7,895 nucleotides of DNA from JAVBOF01 sp031550915 (lineage in GTDB: Bacteria > Bacillota > Clostridia > Christensenellales > MGBC116941): the NCBI GenBank assembly GCA_031550915.1, contig JAVBOF010000129.1:1-7895 (forward strand), in the 5' to 3' direction. Under the pieces are notes generated by a model. The model was not told where the DNA came from, ran no database searches, and saw only the letters and a list, made by a program, of their open reading frames with translations. This document shows, one piece after another, positions 1 to 5,326 of the stretch. Each line of letters opens with the position of its first letter. Position 1 is the first letter of the stretch. The translations under genes and the position numbers were made by a program.

Positions 1-1
1 G

Positions 2-118
2 AGCAAAATGGGCGAAGGCGTGCAAAATGTAACAGAGTTTGGGGCGTGGTATAATATTATATACTGCGCCTTGTTTGTGGGTAGTGTGATTATGGCCCTT
101 ACGCGAAGAACAAAGTAA
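2..118 (+). CDS. C-terminal end of a membrane protein (partial)
   Basis: The frame starting at base 2 is open from the window edge to a TAA at 116-118 and gives 38 residues. A short polar stretch is followed by a hydrophobic segment of about 20 residues (roughly residues 17-34, containing IIYCALFVGSVIMALT) and a basic tail ending RRTK. This is the usual end of a polytopic inner-membrane protein, with the last helix followed by a positive cytoplasmic tail. A transporter or permease is the most likely identity, but too little is present to name a family. It has no start in the window. No intrinsic terminator is evident between its stop and the regulator gene downstream, so some read-through is possible. 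Confidence 0.6.
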   Translation, partial: SKMGEGVQNVTEFGAWYNIIYCALFVGSVIMALTRRTK

Positions 119-175
119 AGCACTATATGCATAGCAGAGTGATGATATGAAATATACCGAATGATGGCTTATTCC

Positions 176-266
176 AAGAACCAGCATGTTGCTCGCCCCA
201 GTTCACTTCGCGTTTGTTGTGCCAGCATCACCACGAAATAGGACAAAACAATTTGTTCATAACAAA
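176..266 (+). repeat. Leader repeat, copy 1 (about 91 bp), upstream of the WYL regulator
   Basis: This stretch aligns almost without gaps to 1224-1315. Shared blocks include CAGCATG, CTTCGCGTTTGTT, CCAGCATCA and CAATTTGTTCATA, with roughly 80% identity by eye and a single 1-base indel. It ends at the ribosome-binding site of the downstream gene. It contains a 7-bp stem with a 4-base loop at 241-258 (GGACAAA / TTTGTTC) that includes one G-T wobble where copy 2 has A-T, so the pairing is kept. A second, imperfect stem (186-195 with 222-231) pairs at 7 of 10 positions. It may be a shared cis-regulatory leader or a small mobile repeat. The sequence alone does not decide. Confidence 0.75.
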
Positions 267-269
267 GGG
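264..269 (+). promoter_or_regulatory. Ribosome-binding site deciding the WYL regulator start
   Basis: AAAGGG lies four bases before the ATG at 274. Another ATG at 270 is in a different frame that gives no long product, so the spacing favours 274. The site forms the very end of leader repeat copy 1. Confidence 0.5.
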
Positions 270-273
270 ATGA

Positions 274-1176
274 ATGAACTTGAAAATAAACCGTTTGCTC
301 GAAATAATTACGATACTTCTTAACCGTGAGACAATCACGGCAAAAGAACTTGCTGACCGTTTCTCGGTTTCGACACGCACTATTTATCGGGATATTGACG
401 CGCTTTCTTCTGCCGGTGTTCCCGTTTATACAAACAAGGGAAACAACGGCGGCATATCGCTTTTAGAGGATTATACGTTGAATAAAGCATTGCTCTCTAA
501 AAGTGAAAGTGAGGGCCTGATCTTGGCGATCAAGGCAATGGGTGCGACGAGCTATCCCGAAGCCGATGCCATATTAAATAAGATAGGTTCGATTTTTAAA
601 AACAATAAAGCGCATGATTGGATTGAAGTGGATTTTGCAGGCTGGAGCAGCAGAGTTAACGAGCAGTATAGGTTCAGTAAAATCAGAGATGCGATCATAA
701 ACAATCAGGTAATCAACTTTGATTACGTCAATGGCAATGGCGACCAAAGCAACCGATTCGCCGAGCCCGTCAAATTGGTTTTTAATGCATATACATGGTA
801 TCTCATTGCCCATTGCTTGAAAAGAAATTCATACCGCATGTTTCGCCTTTCAAGAATAAAAAACGTCAAAATAACAGACCGGCACTTTACAGAGCGCAAA
901 ACTCTCGAACACGAAAAGCAGGAGATTTATGCTCCTTTAGTAGGATTGAAATTACGATGCGATGAAAGGGTTTTGAATCGGCTATATGATACCTTTGACG
1001 AACAATATATCAATAAAAACCCAGATGGCAGCTATGATTTAGTGGTCTCAATCCCCGAAGAAGAGTGGGTATACGGCTATATTTTGTCTTTCGGCGGCTA
1101 CGCCGAGGTGCTTGAACCCGAACATATCCGCGAGATCATCAAAACCCGTGCTAAAGAAATTTCAAAAAAATATTAG
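274..1176 (+). CDS. WYL-domain transcriptional regulator (YafY/HTH_11 type)
   Basis: The 300-residue protein has the standard three-part layout of this family. Residues 1-60 form a winged helix-turn-helix (HTH_11), with the recognition region SVSTRTIYRDIDALSSAGVP followed by the glycine-rich wing GNNGGI. A linker follows. The WYL domain covers about 135-205 and carries the eponymous WYL at residues 175-177 (YTWYLIAHC) and the downstream arginine-rich FRLSRI. The C-terminal WCX-like dimer region lies at about 215-300. Family members sense small ligands or nucleic acids through the WYL fold and act as repressors or activators. Full length suggests an intact gene. The GyrI-like gene downstream shares its leader repeat, and such regulators often sit beside GyrI-like proteins, so self- and neighbour-control is the natural inference. 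The actual ligand is unknown. Confidence 0.92.
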   Translation: MNLKINRLLEIITILLNRETITAKELADRFSVSTRTIYRDIDALSSAGVPVYTNKGNNGGISLLEDYTLNKALLSKSESEGLILAIKAMGATSYPEADAILNKIGSIFKNNKAHDWIEVDFAGWSSRVNEQYRFSKIRDAIINNQVINFDYVNGNGDQSNRFAEPVKLVFNAYTWYLIAHCLKRNSYRMFRLSRIKNVKITDRHFTERKTLEHEKQEIYAPLVGLKLRCDERVLNRLYDTFDEQYINKNPDGSYDLVVSIPEEEWVYGYILSFGGYAEVLEPEHIREIIKTRAKEISKKY

Positions 1177-1188
1177 AATCTTTCAAAT

Positions 1189-1206
1189 ATGACATACAGT
1201 TGTCAT
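1189..1206 (+). promoter_or_regulatory. Inverted repeat, candidate operator of the WYL regulator
   Basis: ATGACA-TACAGT-TGTCAT is a perfect 6-bp inverted repeat with a 6-bp centre. It lies just after the WYL regulator and upstream of leader repeat copy 2 and the GyrI-like gene. Its size and symmetry suit a dimeric winged-helix protein. No counterpart was seen upstream of the regulator itself, so it would control only the downstream genes. This is an inference from position and symmetry only. Confidence 0.4.
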
Positions 1207-1223
1207 TCGAACTTGATACACTA

Positions 1224-1315
1224 AAGAAACAGCATGATGCTGGATCCAATTCGCTTCGCGTTTGTTTTACCAGCATCATCACAAAACATGAACAAAGCAA
1301 TTTGTTCATAGCAAA
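1224..1315 (+). repeat. Leader repeat, copy 2 (about 92 bp), upstream of the GyrI-like gene
   Basis: This is the partner of 176-266. The structure is cleaner here. ATGATGCTGG at 1234-1243 pairs perfectly over 10 bp with CCAGCATCAT at 1270-1279 around a 26-base loop. GAACAAA at 1290-1296 pairs with TTTGTTC at 1301-1307 around a GCAA loop of the GNRA type. The copy ends six bases before the AGGAG ribosome-binding site at 1321-1325. Both copies lie in the same orientation, each directly before a translated gene. Confidence 0.75.
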
Positions 1316-1335
1316 TATTTAGGAGTGTGTACAGT

Positions 1336-1800
1336 ATGAAAATCGAATTGGCAAACCAACAATCCCAAATCTCTGTAGCTATGAAAATGACCAAAGTAAG
1401 CATGGCGCAAATTGCGGAAGCTACAACTGAGGGATACAAAAAGTTAATGGAATATTTGGCCAAGCAAGGCAAGGAGATCGCGGGTGCACCGTATCTTGCT
1501 TACATGAACGCCACTGAAGACTGGTCACGATTTGATATCGAACTTGGAATACCTGTCAGTGAAACAGTTCCCGTACAAGGCGAATTTTTTATGAGCCAGA
1601 CATACGAAGGGAAGGCTATTTCGACAATGTATAAAGGTGCATACAAAGATATTGAGGTGGCATATACAGCGCTGATGGATTATGCAAAGGAAAACTCGTT
1701 AGAAATGACGGGTGTTTACTATGATTATTACATTAGCAATCCCGCCGTCACGCCGGAAAGCGAATTGCTTACACAGGTCGTGTTTCCTGTTAATCTATAA
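1336..1800 (+). CDS. GyrI-like small-molecule-binding domain protein
   Basis: The 154-residue protein is a stand-alone effector-binding domain (GyrI-like / AraC E-binding, PF06445 type). The N-terminal strand and helix (residues 1-45, ending EGYKKLMEYLAKQG) lead into GAPYLAYMNA, then the FDIELGIPV strand, the Y/MYKGAY turn with the following helix (about 106-122), and the final strand TQVVFPV. Such proteins bind hydrophobic or cationic small molecules, and some hydrolyse them. Start choice: the ATG at 1336 is 10 bases after AGGAG. A GTG at 1327 is open in frame but lies almost on the ribosome-binding site and is unlikely. The next gene's ribosome-binding site begins directly after the TAA, so the two formed an operon. 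Neighbourhood suggests control by the WYL regulator. Confidence 0.88.
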   Translation: MKIELANQQSQISVAMKMTKVSMAQIAEATTEGYKKLMEYLAKQGKEIAGAPYLAYMNATEDWSRFDIELGIPVSETVPVQGEFFMSQTYEGKAISTMYKGAYKDIEVAYTALMDYAKENSLEMTGVYYDYYISNPAVTPESELLTQVVFPVNL

Positions 1801-1811
1801 GGAGGATACCT

Positions 1812-1958
1812 TTGCCGAAATAAGCTTTAGTAGTAATTGATATTCAAAATGCCATAAGCGCTCAAAAGCCAGACGAAAAAAGGAATTATGAATCTGCGAA
1901 AACAGCTAAGGCAAAAAACCTTACTGACGAATGTCTAAAACAACTTCTTACCGTCTGA
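1812..1958 (+). pseudogene. Broken isochorismatase-family hydrolase gene (5' remnant)
   Basis: GGAGG at 1801-1805, directly after the GyrI-like stop, is spaced six bases from a TTG at 1812. The frame reads start-Pro-Lys, then TAA (1821-1823), then ALVVIDIQNAI in the same frame. That block is the hallmark first strand of isochorismatase/cysteine-hydrolase proteins, and its Asp is normally the first residue of the Asp-Lys-Cys triad. After this block the reading continues for 33 more codons to a TGA at 1956, but nothing further resembles the family, which normally needs about 180 residues. The gene is thus hit twice: an early in-frame stop and loss of its 3' part. The end overlaps the tail of the convergent DUF5131 gene by about 24 bases, so the recombination point probably lies between 1857 and 1935. 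Confidence 0.6.
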
Positions 1959-2657
1959 AATATTAATTCCAAGCTCTTTCGCTACGCCGCTTTGCTTAAA
2001 AGAGTTTACCTTTTGCATTACTCCGTCGCGCTTGAAGAATGATCCCGTAGCCTTAAACCAGAACGTGATTCCGGCCTTAACGCATTGCTCCCGAATAGCC
2101 ATGACCCAATCAAAGTCGCAATCCCGCGCTTCACGCCCCGTTTCACCGCTGACGGTTACATGATCGATTCCTTGCAAATATGGCGACAGGTCGATAGGCT
2201 CTAATAGCGGCGAACAGGCGACAAAGCGTCGCTTGATGGGATAGGACAAAAACAGCGGTAACCTATAGTCCGCCAAAGCCTGGTTCTCAACCGTACATCC
2301 GATATTCACGTTATCATAGCCATCGCCCCAGTCTGCCGGAAGCGATAACAAAAAACGGTCAATGCGTTTAGTGAGAATCAAAAAATCGAGGTCGGAGCGC
2401 TCTTTGATCATGGCCCATGCCTCAGCTCGCCACGCATCAGCCTCAGGAATAAAAAAGTCAGATGCAAAGCAGGTTGCGACTATCTTTCCGCTTTGGATTT
2501 TATATTCACCCTTGGCGGTTTTCGCCAGAGGCTTAGCAAACTCTCTGGTCTTTTCTATGGTATTTTGCCCGAAGCGTCTTGAGTTGGGGCCATAGAAATA
2601 GCAATATGTGCAGCCGTCGCTGACTTTGTAGCACCCTGTCCACGGTTCCCAATTCAT
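1935..2657 (-). CDS. DUF5131 family protein (phage Gp37/Gp68-like)
   Basis: The protein has 240 residues, close to the usual family length. It opens with NWEPWTGCYKVSDGCTYCY, giving Cys9, Cys16 and Cys19 in a C-x6-C-x2-C arrangement that resembles a radical-SAM-type iron-sulfur ligand set. Further family blocks are ATCFASDFFI, MIKERSDLDFLILTKR, WGDGYDNVNIGCTVENQ, and VSGETGREARDCDFDWV near residue 175. PF07505 members occur on phages and in bacterial accessory regions, and are often paired with a three-Cys-motif partner (TcmP). No such partner is in this window. The biochemical function is not established. The start ATG is preceded by AAGGAGA with five bases between. It converges on the broken isochorismatase gene. 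Confidence 0.88.
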   Translation of the reverse strand: MNWEPWTGCYKVSDGCTYCYFYGPNSRRFGQNTIEKTREFAKPLAKTAKGEYKIQSGKIVATCFASDFFIPEADAWRAEAWAMIKERSDLDFLILTKRIDRFLLSLPADWGDGYDNVNIGCTVENQALADYRLPLFLSYPIKRRFVACSPLLEPIDLSPYLQGIDHVTVSGETGREARDCDFDWVMAIREQCVKAGITFWFKATGSFFKRDGVMQKVNSFKQSGVAKELGINISDGKKLF

Positions 2658-2694
2658 CTGCTTCTCCTTAAAGCGAAAATTTTATCACGAATCC

Positions 2695-2700
2695 ATTATA
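2695..2700 (-). promoter_or_regulatory. Candidate -10 element for the DUF5131 gene
   Basis: On the - strand this reads TATAAT, a perfect -10 hexamer, about 38 bases before the start codon. The hexamer 17 bases upstream (TGGCGA, 2723-2718) matches TTGACA at only three positions, so the -35 is weak. Confidence 0.4.
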
Positions 2701-2863
2701 TCGAATTATTCAGCTTCTCGCCAGCTACGGGATCATCGATTCTTTGGTAGATAGTGCGGGCAACGAAGAAACAATCGACTTCTAATACCGATTTGGGTAG
2801 GTATTCATATGGGATTCATAGAAGATGTTGAAGGAACATAAAAAAACTTGCCGTAACAGAAAT

Positions 2864-2902
2864 GCCGAACAAAGGAAACGGGAATCCCGATCCTCATTCG
2901 GC
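2864..2902. repeat. Long imperfect hairpin downstream of the SpaA-Cry-like gene
   Basis: Three nested stems are visible: GCCGAA with TTCGGC, AGGA with TCCT, and CGGG with CCCG around an AAT loop, separated by small internal loops. Flanking T and A add one more pair. A second small palindrome (GCAC-TAA-GTGC, 2901-2911) overlaps its right foot. On the - strand the nearest T-run follows about 18 bases later, so it is not a standard intrinsic terminator, although it lies where one would end the gene at 2986-4311. Confidence 0.5.
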
Positions 2903-2985
2903 ACTAAGTGCGTCGATGGCATCCAGCTAGACTATTTTTAGCATCTCAATCAGTTTCACGCCGCTAAACACAAGATACTCGCCTG

Positions 2986-4311
2986 TTAAGGCCGATAATC
3001 TAGAGGCGTAATGACTAACCTGTCCAAAGCAGAATAGAAAGGTTCCATTCCCAATTCATTATAAATTTCCTGATGGCGTATTCCCTGCCATTTATACATA
3101 TCTGCTTCTGCTGCCGCATTGGTCTTTGCCAGGGTATCAAATGAATGACAAGAATATATCGGTCTGCTTGGGGGATAATATGAGGTTCTTACGCAGGTAA
3201 TAGGACACAAAGCCCAGAATGATGCCCAGTTGTCCCTTTGGAATGTATGACTTTCAAATTTCGCATAATCATCGATCCAGTATTTATAACACATGGTCTT
3301 AGTCTGCTGATGTGTTTTGAATTGGAAATAGGTATCCCTTTTATTATTAATTTTTACGATGCTTTCTTCTCCGTGTTTTTTGAATACGGCGGCTTCTTTT
3401 TTGATGACATTACAAAAATCTGAACTTAAAGGACTACTGACGTTGGGGTCAAGGAGCGCCAGCTCCTGGGCAATGGAGATAAATTGGATGGCGGCAAGCT
3501 GAAACACGTTGAAGTAAGCACCAAACGTATCGTTGTTAATTTCTTTCAGCCACCCGATAAATTGATACATCTGATCATATCTGACTTTCAAATCGCGATA
3601 TAGCTCCGCTTTAGGCCGCAGACCGCTTGCCTTGCTCGGTATAAAGTCCGCCATCATATATTCATTGATGCCGCTGAGTACGCCTCTGATTTGCCGAACG
3701 TCCTGGTCATCGAGGTTTTTCTTCACGATTTTGGAGATTTCCTGCAAAATAAGTTCTTTGGTCGGGTCGGTCCTTCCCATAGTAGTCAGATAATTAAACA
3801 GCGCAGATGCCGTACCCCCTGCATATGGAATCATGATCAGCAAGGCGCCGACAGTGGCTCTTATAAACTCAAGCCAGTTAAATCCATTGTAGACTCCGAT
3901 GGCCAGCTCCGGGGCTTCGCCGAAGTCGCTGATAAATTTTGTCTCATAGAAAAGAGCAAAGGGTTCACATGATCCATCAACGATAACGTTGCATTCATTT
4001 ATGCGCACCGAAAAAGATTTTTCATCGTTTGGTTCGACCCAACGGGGCACCGAAACCTCTGTTAATACATAATCGCCGACAGGCAAATCACCAAAAACGA
4101 CTTCGCCGCATTCATCGGAAGTGGTAACATAACGCGCTTCAGAGTCCTGGCATCCCTGATCGTTTGGATACAACTGCTCGTCTTGGCACCCTTGATTGTC
4201 TCGACATCTATGACATGCAAGCCTATCCATTGCGAACTTAGCGCCACAAATCGGCTCACCAGACTCACCTCTGACGATAAAACAAAACGTATTGCTTTCT
4301 TGGTGTATCAT
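2986..4311 (-). CDS. SpaA-like domain fused to a Cry delta-endotoxin domain I-like helical region
   Basis: The protein has 441 residues. Residues 8-112 look like a SpaA/prealbumin beta sandwich: GEPICGAKFAM, then SDECGEVVFGDLPVGDYVLTE, then a P-rich turn and the strand SFSVRI. A cysteine-rich insertion (33-56) holds two DQGCQD-type units. From about 145 to 388 the motif order follows Cry domain I. A hydrophobic IPYAGGTASALFNYL resembles helix alpha-2. EISKIVKKNL and RGVLSGINEY come next, then RYDQMYQFIGWL. The central hydrophobic helix YFNVFQLAAIQFISIAQELA resembles alpha-5, and FQRDNWASFWALCPIT then VRTSYYPPSRPIYS resembles the alpha-7/domain II junction. The last 50 residues are unassigned. 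Cry domains II and III, a signal peptide and an LPxTG motif are absent. The ATG at 4311 follows GGAAGGAAAG. The frame is open for 89 more codons upstream, but these lack protein character. Fourteen cysteines suggest disulfide cross-linking. The Cry link is a pattern match by eye and is moderately sure. Confidence 0.6.
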   Translation of the reverse strand: MIHQESNTFCFIVRGESGEPICGAKFAMDRLACHRCRDNQGCQDEQLYPNDQGCQDSEARYVTTSDECGEVVFGDLPVGDYVLTEVSVPRWVEPNDEKSFSVRINECNVIVDGSCEPFALFYETKFISDFGEAPELAIGVYNGFNWLEFIRATVGALLIMIPYAGGTASALFNYLTTMGRTDPTKELILQEISKIVKKNLDDQDVRQIRGVLSGINEYMMADFIPSKASGLRPKAELYRDLKVRYDQMYQFIGWLKEINNDTFGAYFNVFQLAAIQFISIAQELALLDPNVSSPLSSDFCNVIKKEAAVFKKHGEESIVKINNKRDTYFQFKTHQQTKTMCYKYWIDDYAKFESHTFQRDNWASFWALCPITCVRTSYYPPSRPIYSCHSFDTLAKTNAAAEADMYKWQGIRHQEIYNELGMEPFYSALDRLVITPLDYRP

Positions 4312-4364
4312 TATTTTCTTTCCTTCCCTTCGTTTTTCAGCGCCGTGAAAGGACGGTGATACTA

Positions 4365-4392
4365 TATAATATGCAAAAATAAAAGAAACGGT
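4365..4392 (-). promoter_or_regulatory. Candidate sigma-K (mother-cell) promoter of the SpaA-Cry-like gene
   Basis: On the - strand, ACC at 4392-4390 is followed after 16 bases by CATATTATA at 4373-4365. This fits the sigma-K consensus (AC, about 16-17 bases, CATANNNTA) at every defined position. Transcription would start near 4355, giving a leader of about 45 bases. No better sigma-A pair was seen here. Cry genes of Bacillus thuringiensis are classically driven by sigma-E and sigma-K, which agrees with the protein call. Confidence 0.5.
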
Positions 4393-4407
4393 ACCGACAT
4401 ATATAGT

Positions 4408-4439
4408 TTCACACGATTCCCTTTTTAGCACAGTGTGAA
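4408..4439. repeat. Inverted repeat upstream of the sigma-K-like promoter
   Basis: TTCACAC at 4408-4414 and GTGTGAA at 4433-4439 are perfect 7-bp arms around 18 bases. The right arm also lies in a local CACA-G-TGTG palindrome. It sits about 16 bases upstream of the candidate -35 and could bind a regulator or be chance. Confidence 0.35.
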
Positions 4440-4491
4440 CGCTGATAGGTACGAAGGGTAGTCTTAAAGAAGATAATGAGTTTTCAGGTAT

Positions 4492-4644
4492 ATGCTTATG
4501 GTGACAGTCCGCTGCGATGTTTCGCCAGGCTTGCCGGACTACATCATGGAAAATGAAATGGTTCGCGTGGCACTGCATATTGCAAAGGAGAAAGCCGGCG
4601 CCAATGACTTGCAGCGGTTTATTGAAGTATTGGAACAGAGGTAG
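4492..4644 (+). pseudogene. Unrecognised small ORF, probable C-terminal gene remnant
   Basis: The frame gives up to 50 residues from ATG 4492 to TAG 4642. From about residue 16 it reads like a normal soluble helical protein end (DYIMENEMVRVALHIAKEKA, then an amphipathic helix ending FIEVLEQR). No ribosome-binding site precedes the ATG, and the first 12 residues look unlike protein. The likely reading is that the 3' end of a larger gene has been left behind. The next ORF begins eight bases after its stop, with the site AGAGGA spanning the stop codon, which is an operon-like arrangement. I do not recognise the family. Confidence 0.35.
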
Positions 4645-4651
4645 AGGACAG

Positions 4652-4838
4652 GTGAAACCGATGACAAAACCAGAACGTCCCTATGCCTCTACGCATACCC
4701 CCCCAATATTGAAACCGCCATGCTGGAGGCTATGCCGAGCTGCTCCAGCGGACACTTTTACCCTATGCTCTAGACGGCTGCTATAACAAGGATTGGATAT
4801 CTGACTCCAACTGTTCCGGCTTATATGCCGGGGAATAA
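4652..4838 (+). pseudogene. Frameshifted small ORF, unrecognised
   Basis: AGAGGA at 4643-4648 precedes a GTG at 4652 and an in-frame ATG at 4661. The product starts MTKPERPYASTHTPP. At a run of seven C (4698-4704) the coding sense moves to another frame (NIETAMLEA). Near 4731 it moves again (YAELLQRTLLPYALDGCYNK). Both moves would be repaired by adding one base, giving one smooth helical product, so this looks like a single gene with two indels, or with sequencing errors. The last frame stops at 4836-4838, but past 4781 it is antisense to the peroxidase gene, so the original end is lost. Function unknown. Confidence 0.4.
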
Positions 4839-5314
4839 CGCGCGACAACATCGCCGTTTCTGTCTATCAAGAATTTGCCGAAGTTCCATTTGATGTCTCC
4901 CGACTTGGCGAATGGTTTAAGTGGCGTCACTTTCTTTTCAAAGGATTTTGTTTCGTCATCGCCGCGATCTTCCGGCTTCTGTTCCTTTAGCCAAACAAAA
5001 AGCGGATCGGCATTTTTGCCGTTAACATCGATTTTCTTGAACCGAGGGAAAGTCGTGCCGTAGTTGAGCGTGCAAAACTCCGTGATTTTTTCATCACTTC
5101 CGGGCGCCTGACCCAAAAACTGATTACATGGAAAATCGAGAACAACAAACCCCTGTTCTGCATATTTTTTATAAAGCGCTTCCAACGCCTCATATTGCGG
5201 AGTCAAGCCGCATTTGGTGGCTGTGTTTACAACGAGCAGCATCTTTCCCTTATATTCGGACAGTGAAACGGGCTGCCCTGTCGCGTTTGTAACATTAAAA
5301 TCATAGATGTTCAT
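4781..5314 (-). CDS. Glutathione peroxidase family protein (Cys type, probably thioredoxin-dependent)
   Basis: The protein has 177 residues, a full-length bacterial GPx on a thioredoxin fold. The catalytic tetrad is visible. Cys35 in NTATKCGLTPQY occupies the selenocysteine position of animal enzymes. Gln69 is in LGQAPGS, and Trp143 and Asn144 are in WNFGKFL. Cys81 in EFCTLNYG fits the resolving cysteine of yeast and plant GPx-like enzymes, which recycle through thioredoxin instead of glutathione. The expected role is cytosolic reduction of organic and hydrogen peroxides; there is no signal peptide. AGGAGGA lies seven bases before the ATG. Only 12 bases separate it from the flavodoxin gene upstream. 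As last gene of the OhrR operon it fits peroxide-induced expression. Confidence 0.93.
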   Translation of the reverse strand: MNIYDFNVTNATGQPVSLSEYKGKMLLVVNTATKCGLTPQYEALEALYKKYAEQGFVVLDFPCNQFLGQAPGSDEKITEFCTLNYGTTFPRFKKIDVNGKNADPLFVWLKEQKPEDRGDDETKSFEKKVTPLKPFAKSGDIKWNFGKFLIDRNGDVVARYSPAYKPEQLESDIQSLL

Positions 5315-5326
5315 TTGCTGTTCCTC

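Larger units (their letters stand above)
2658..2985. other. Intergenic stretch of about 330 bp, mostly without genes
   Basis: It holds the DUF5131 ribosome-binding site and -10, an inverted repeat AATACC/GGTATT at 2784-2805 with a 10-base loop, and a long hairpin at 2864-2902. Two short open stretches exist that could be gene remnants. One is a + strand run ending with a TAA at about 2785, reading YGIIDSLVDSAGNEETIDF at its C-terminus. The other is a - strand run at 2989-2927 reading LTGEYLVFSGVKLIEMLKIV. Neither has a start with a ribosome-binding site, and I recognise neither. Confidence 0.5.

Noticed and set aside
1327..1335. GTG start three codons upstream for the GyrI-like protein
   Set aside because: It almost overlaps AGGAG at 1321-1325, which is too close for initiation. 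The ATG at 1336 is correctly spaced.
2674..2787. + strand open run ending ASYGIIDSLVDSAGNEETIDF
   Set aside because: It looks somewhat protein-like but has no start codon with a ribosome-binding site and no family I can name. It is mentioned only as a possible gene remnant.
4326..4458. Distant inverted repeat CCCTTCG / CGAAGGG around the SpaA-Cry-like promoter
   Set aside because: The arms are about 120 bp apart and one of them lies upstream of the inferred transcription start, so they cannot pair in the mRNA. It is likely chance.
4312..4578. In-frame upstream extension of the SpaA-Cry-like ORF by 89 codons
   Set aside because: It spans the candidate promoter, has no convincing ribosome-binding site at its ATG and no protein-like pattern. 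The ATG at 4311 has a purine-rich site at normal distance.
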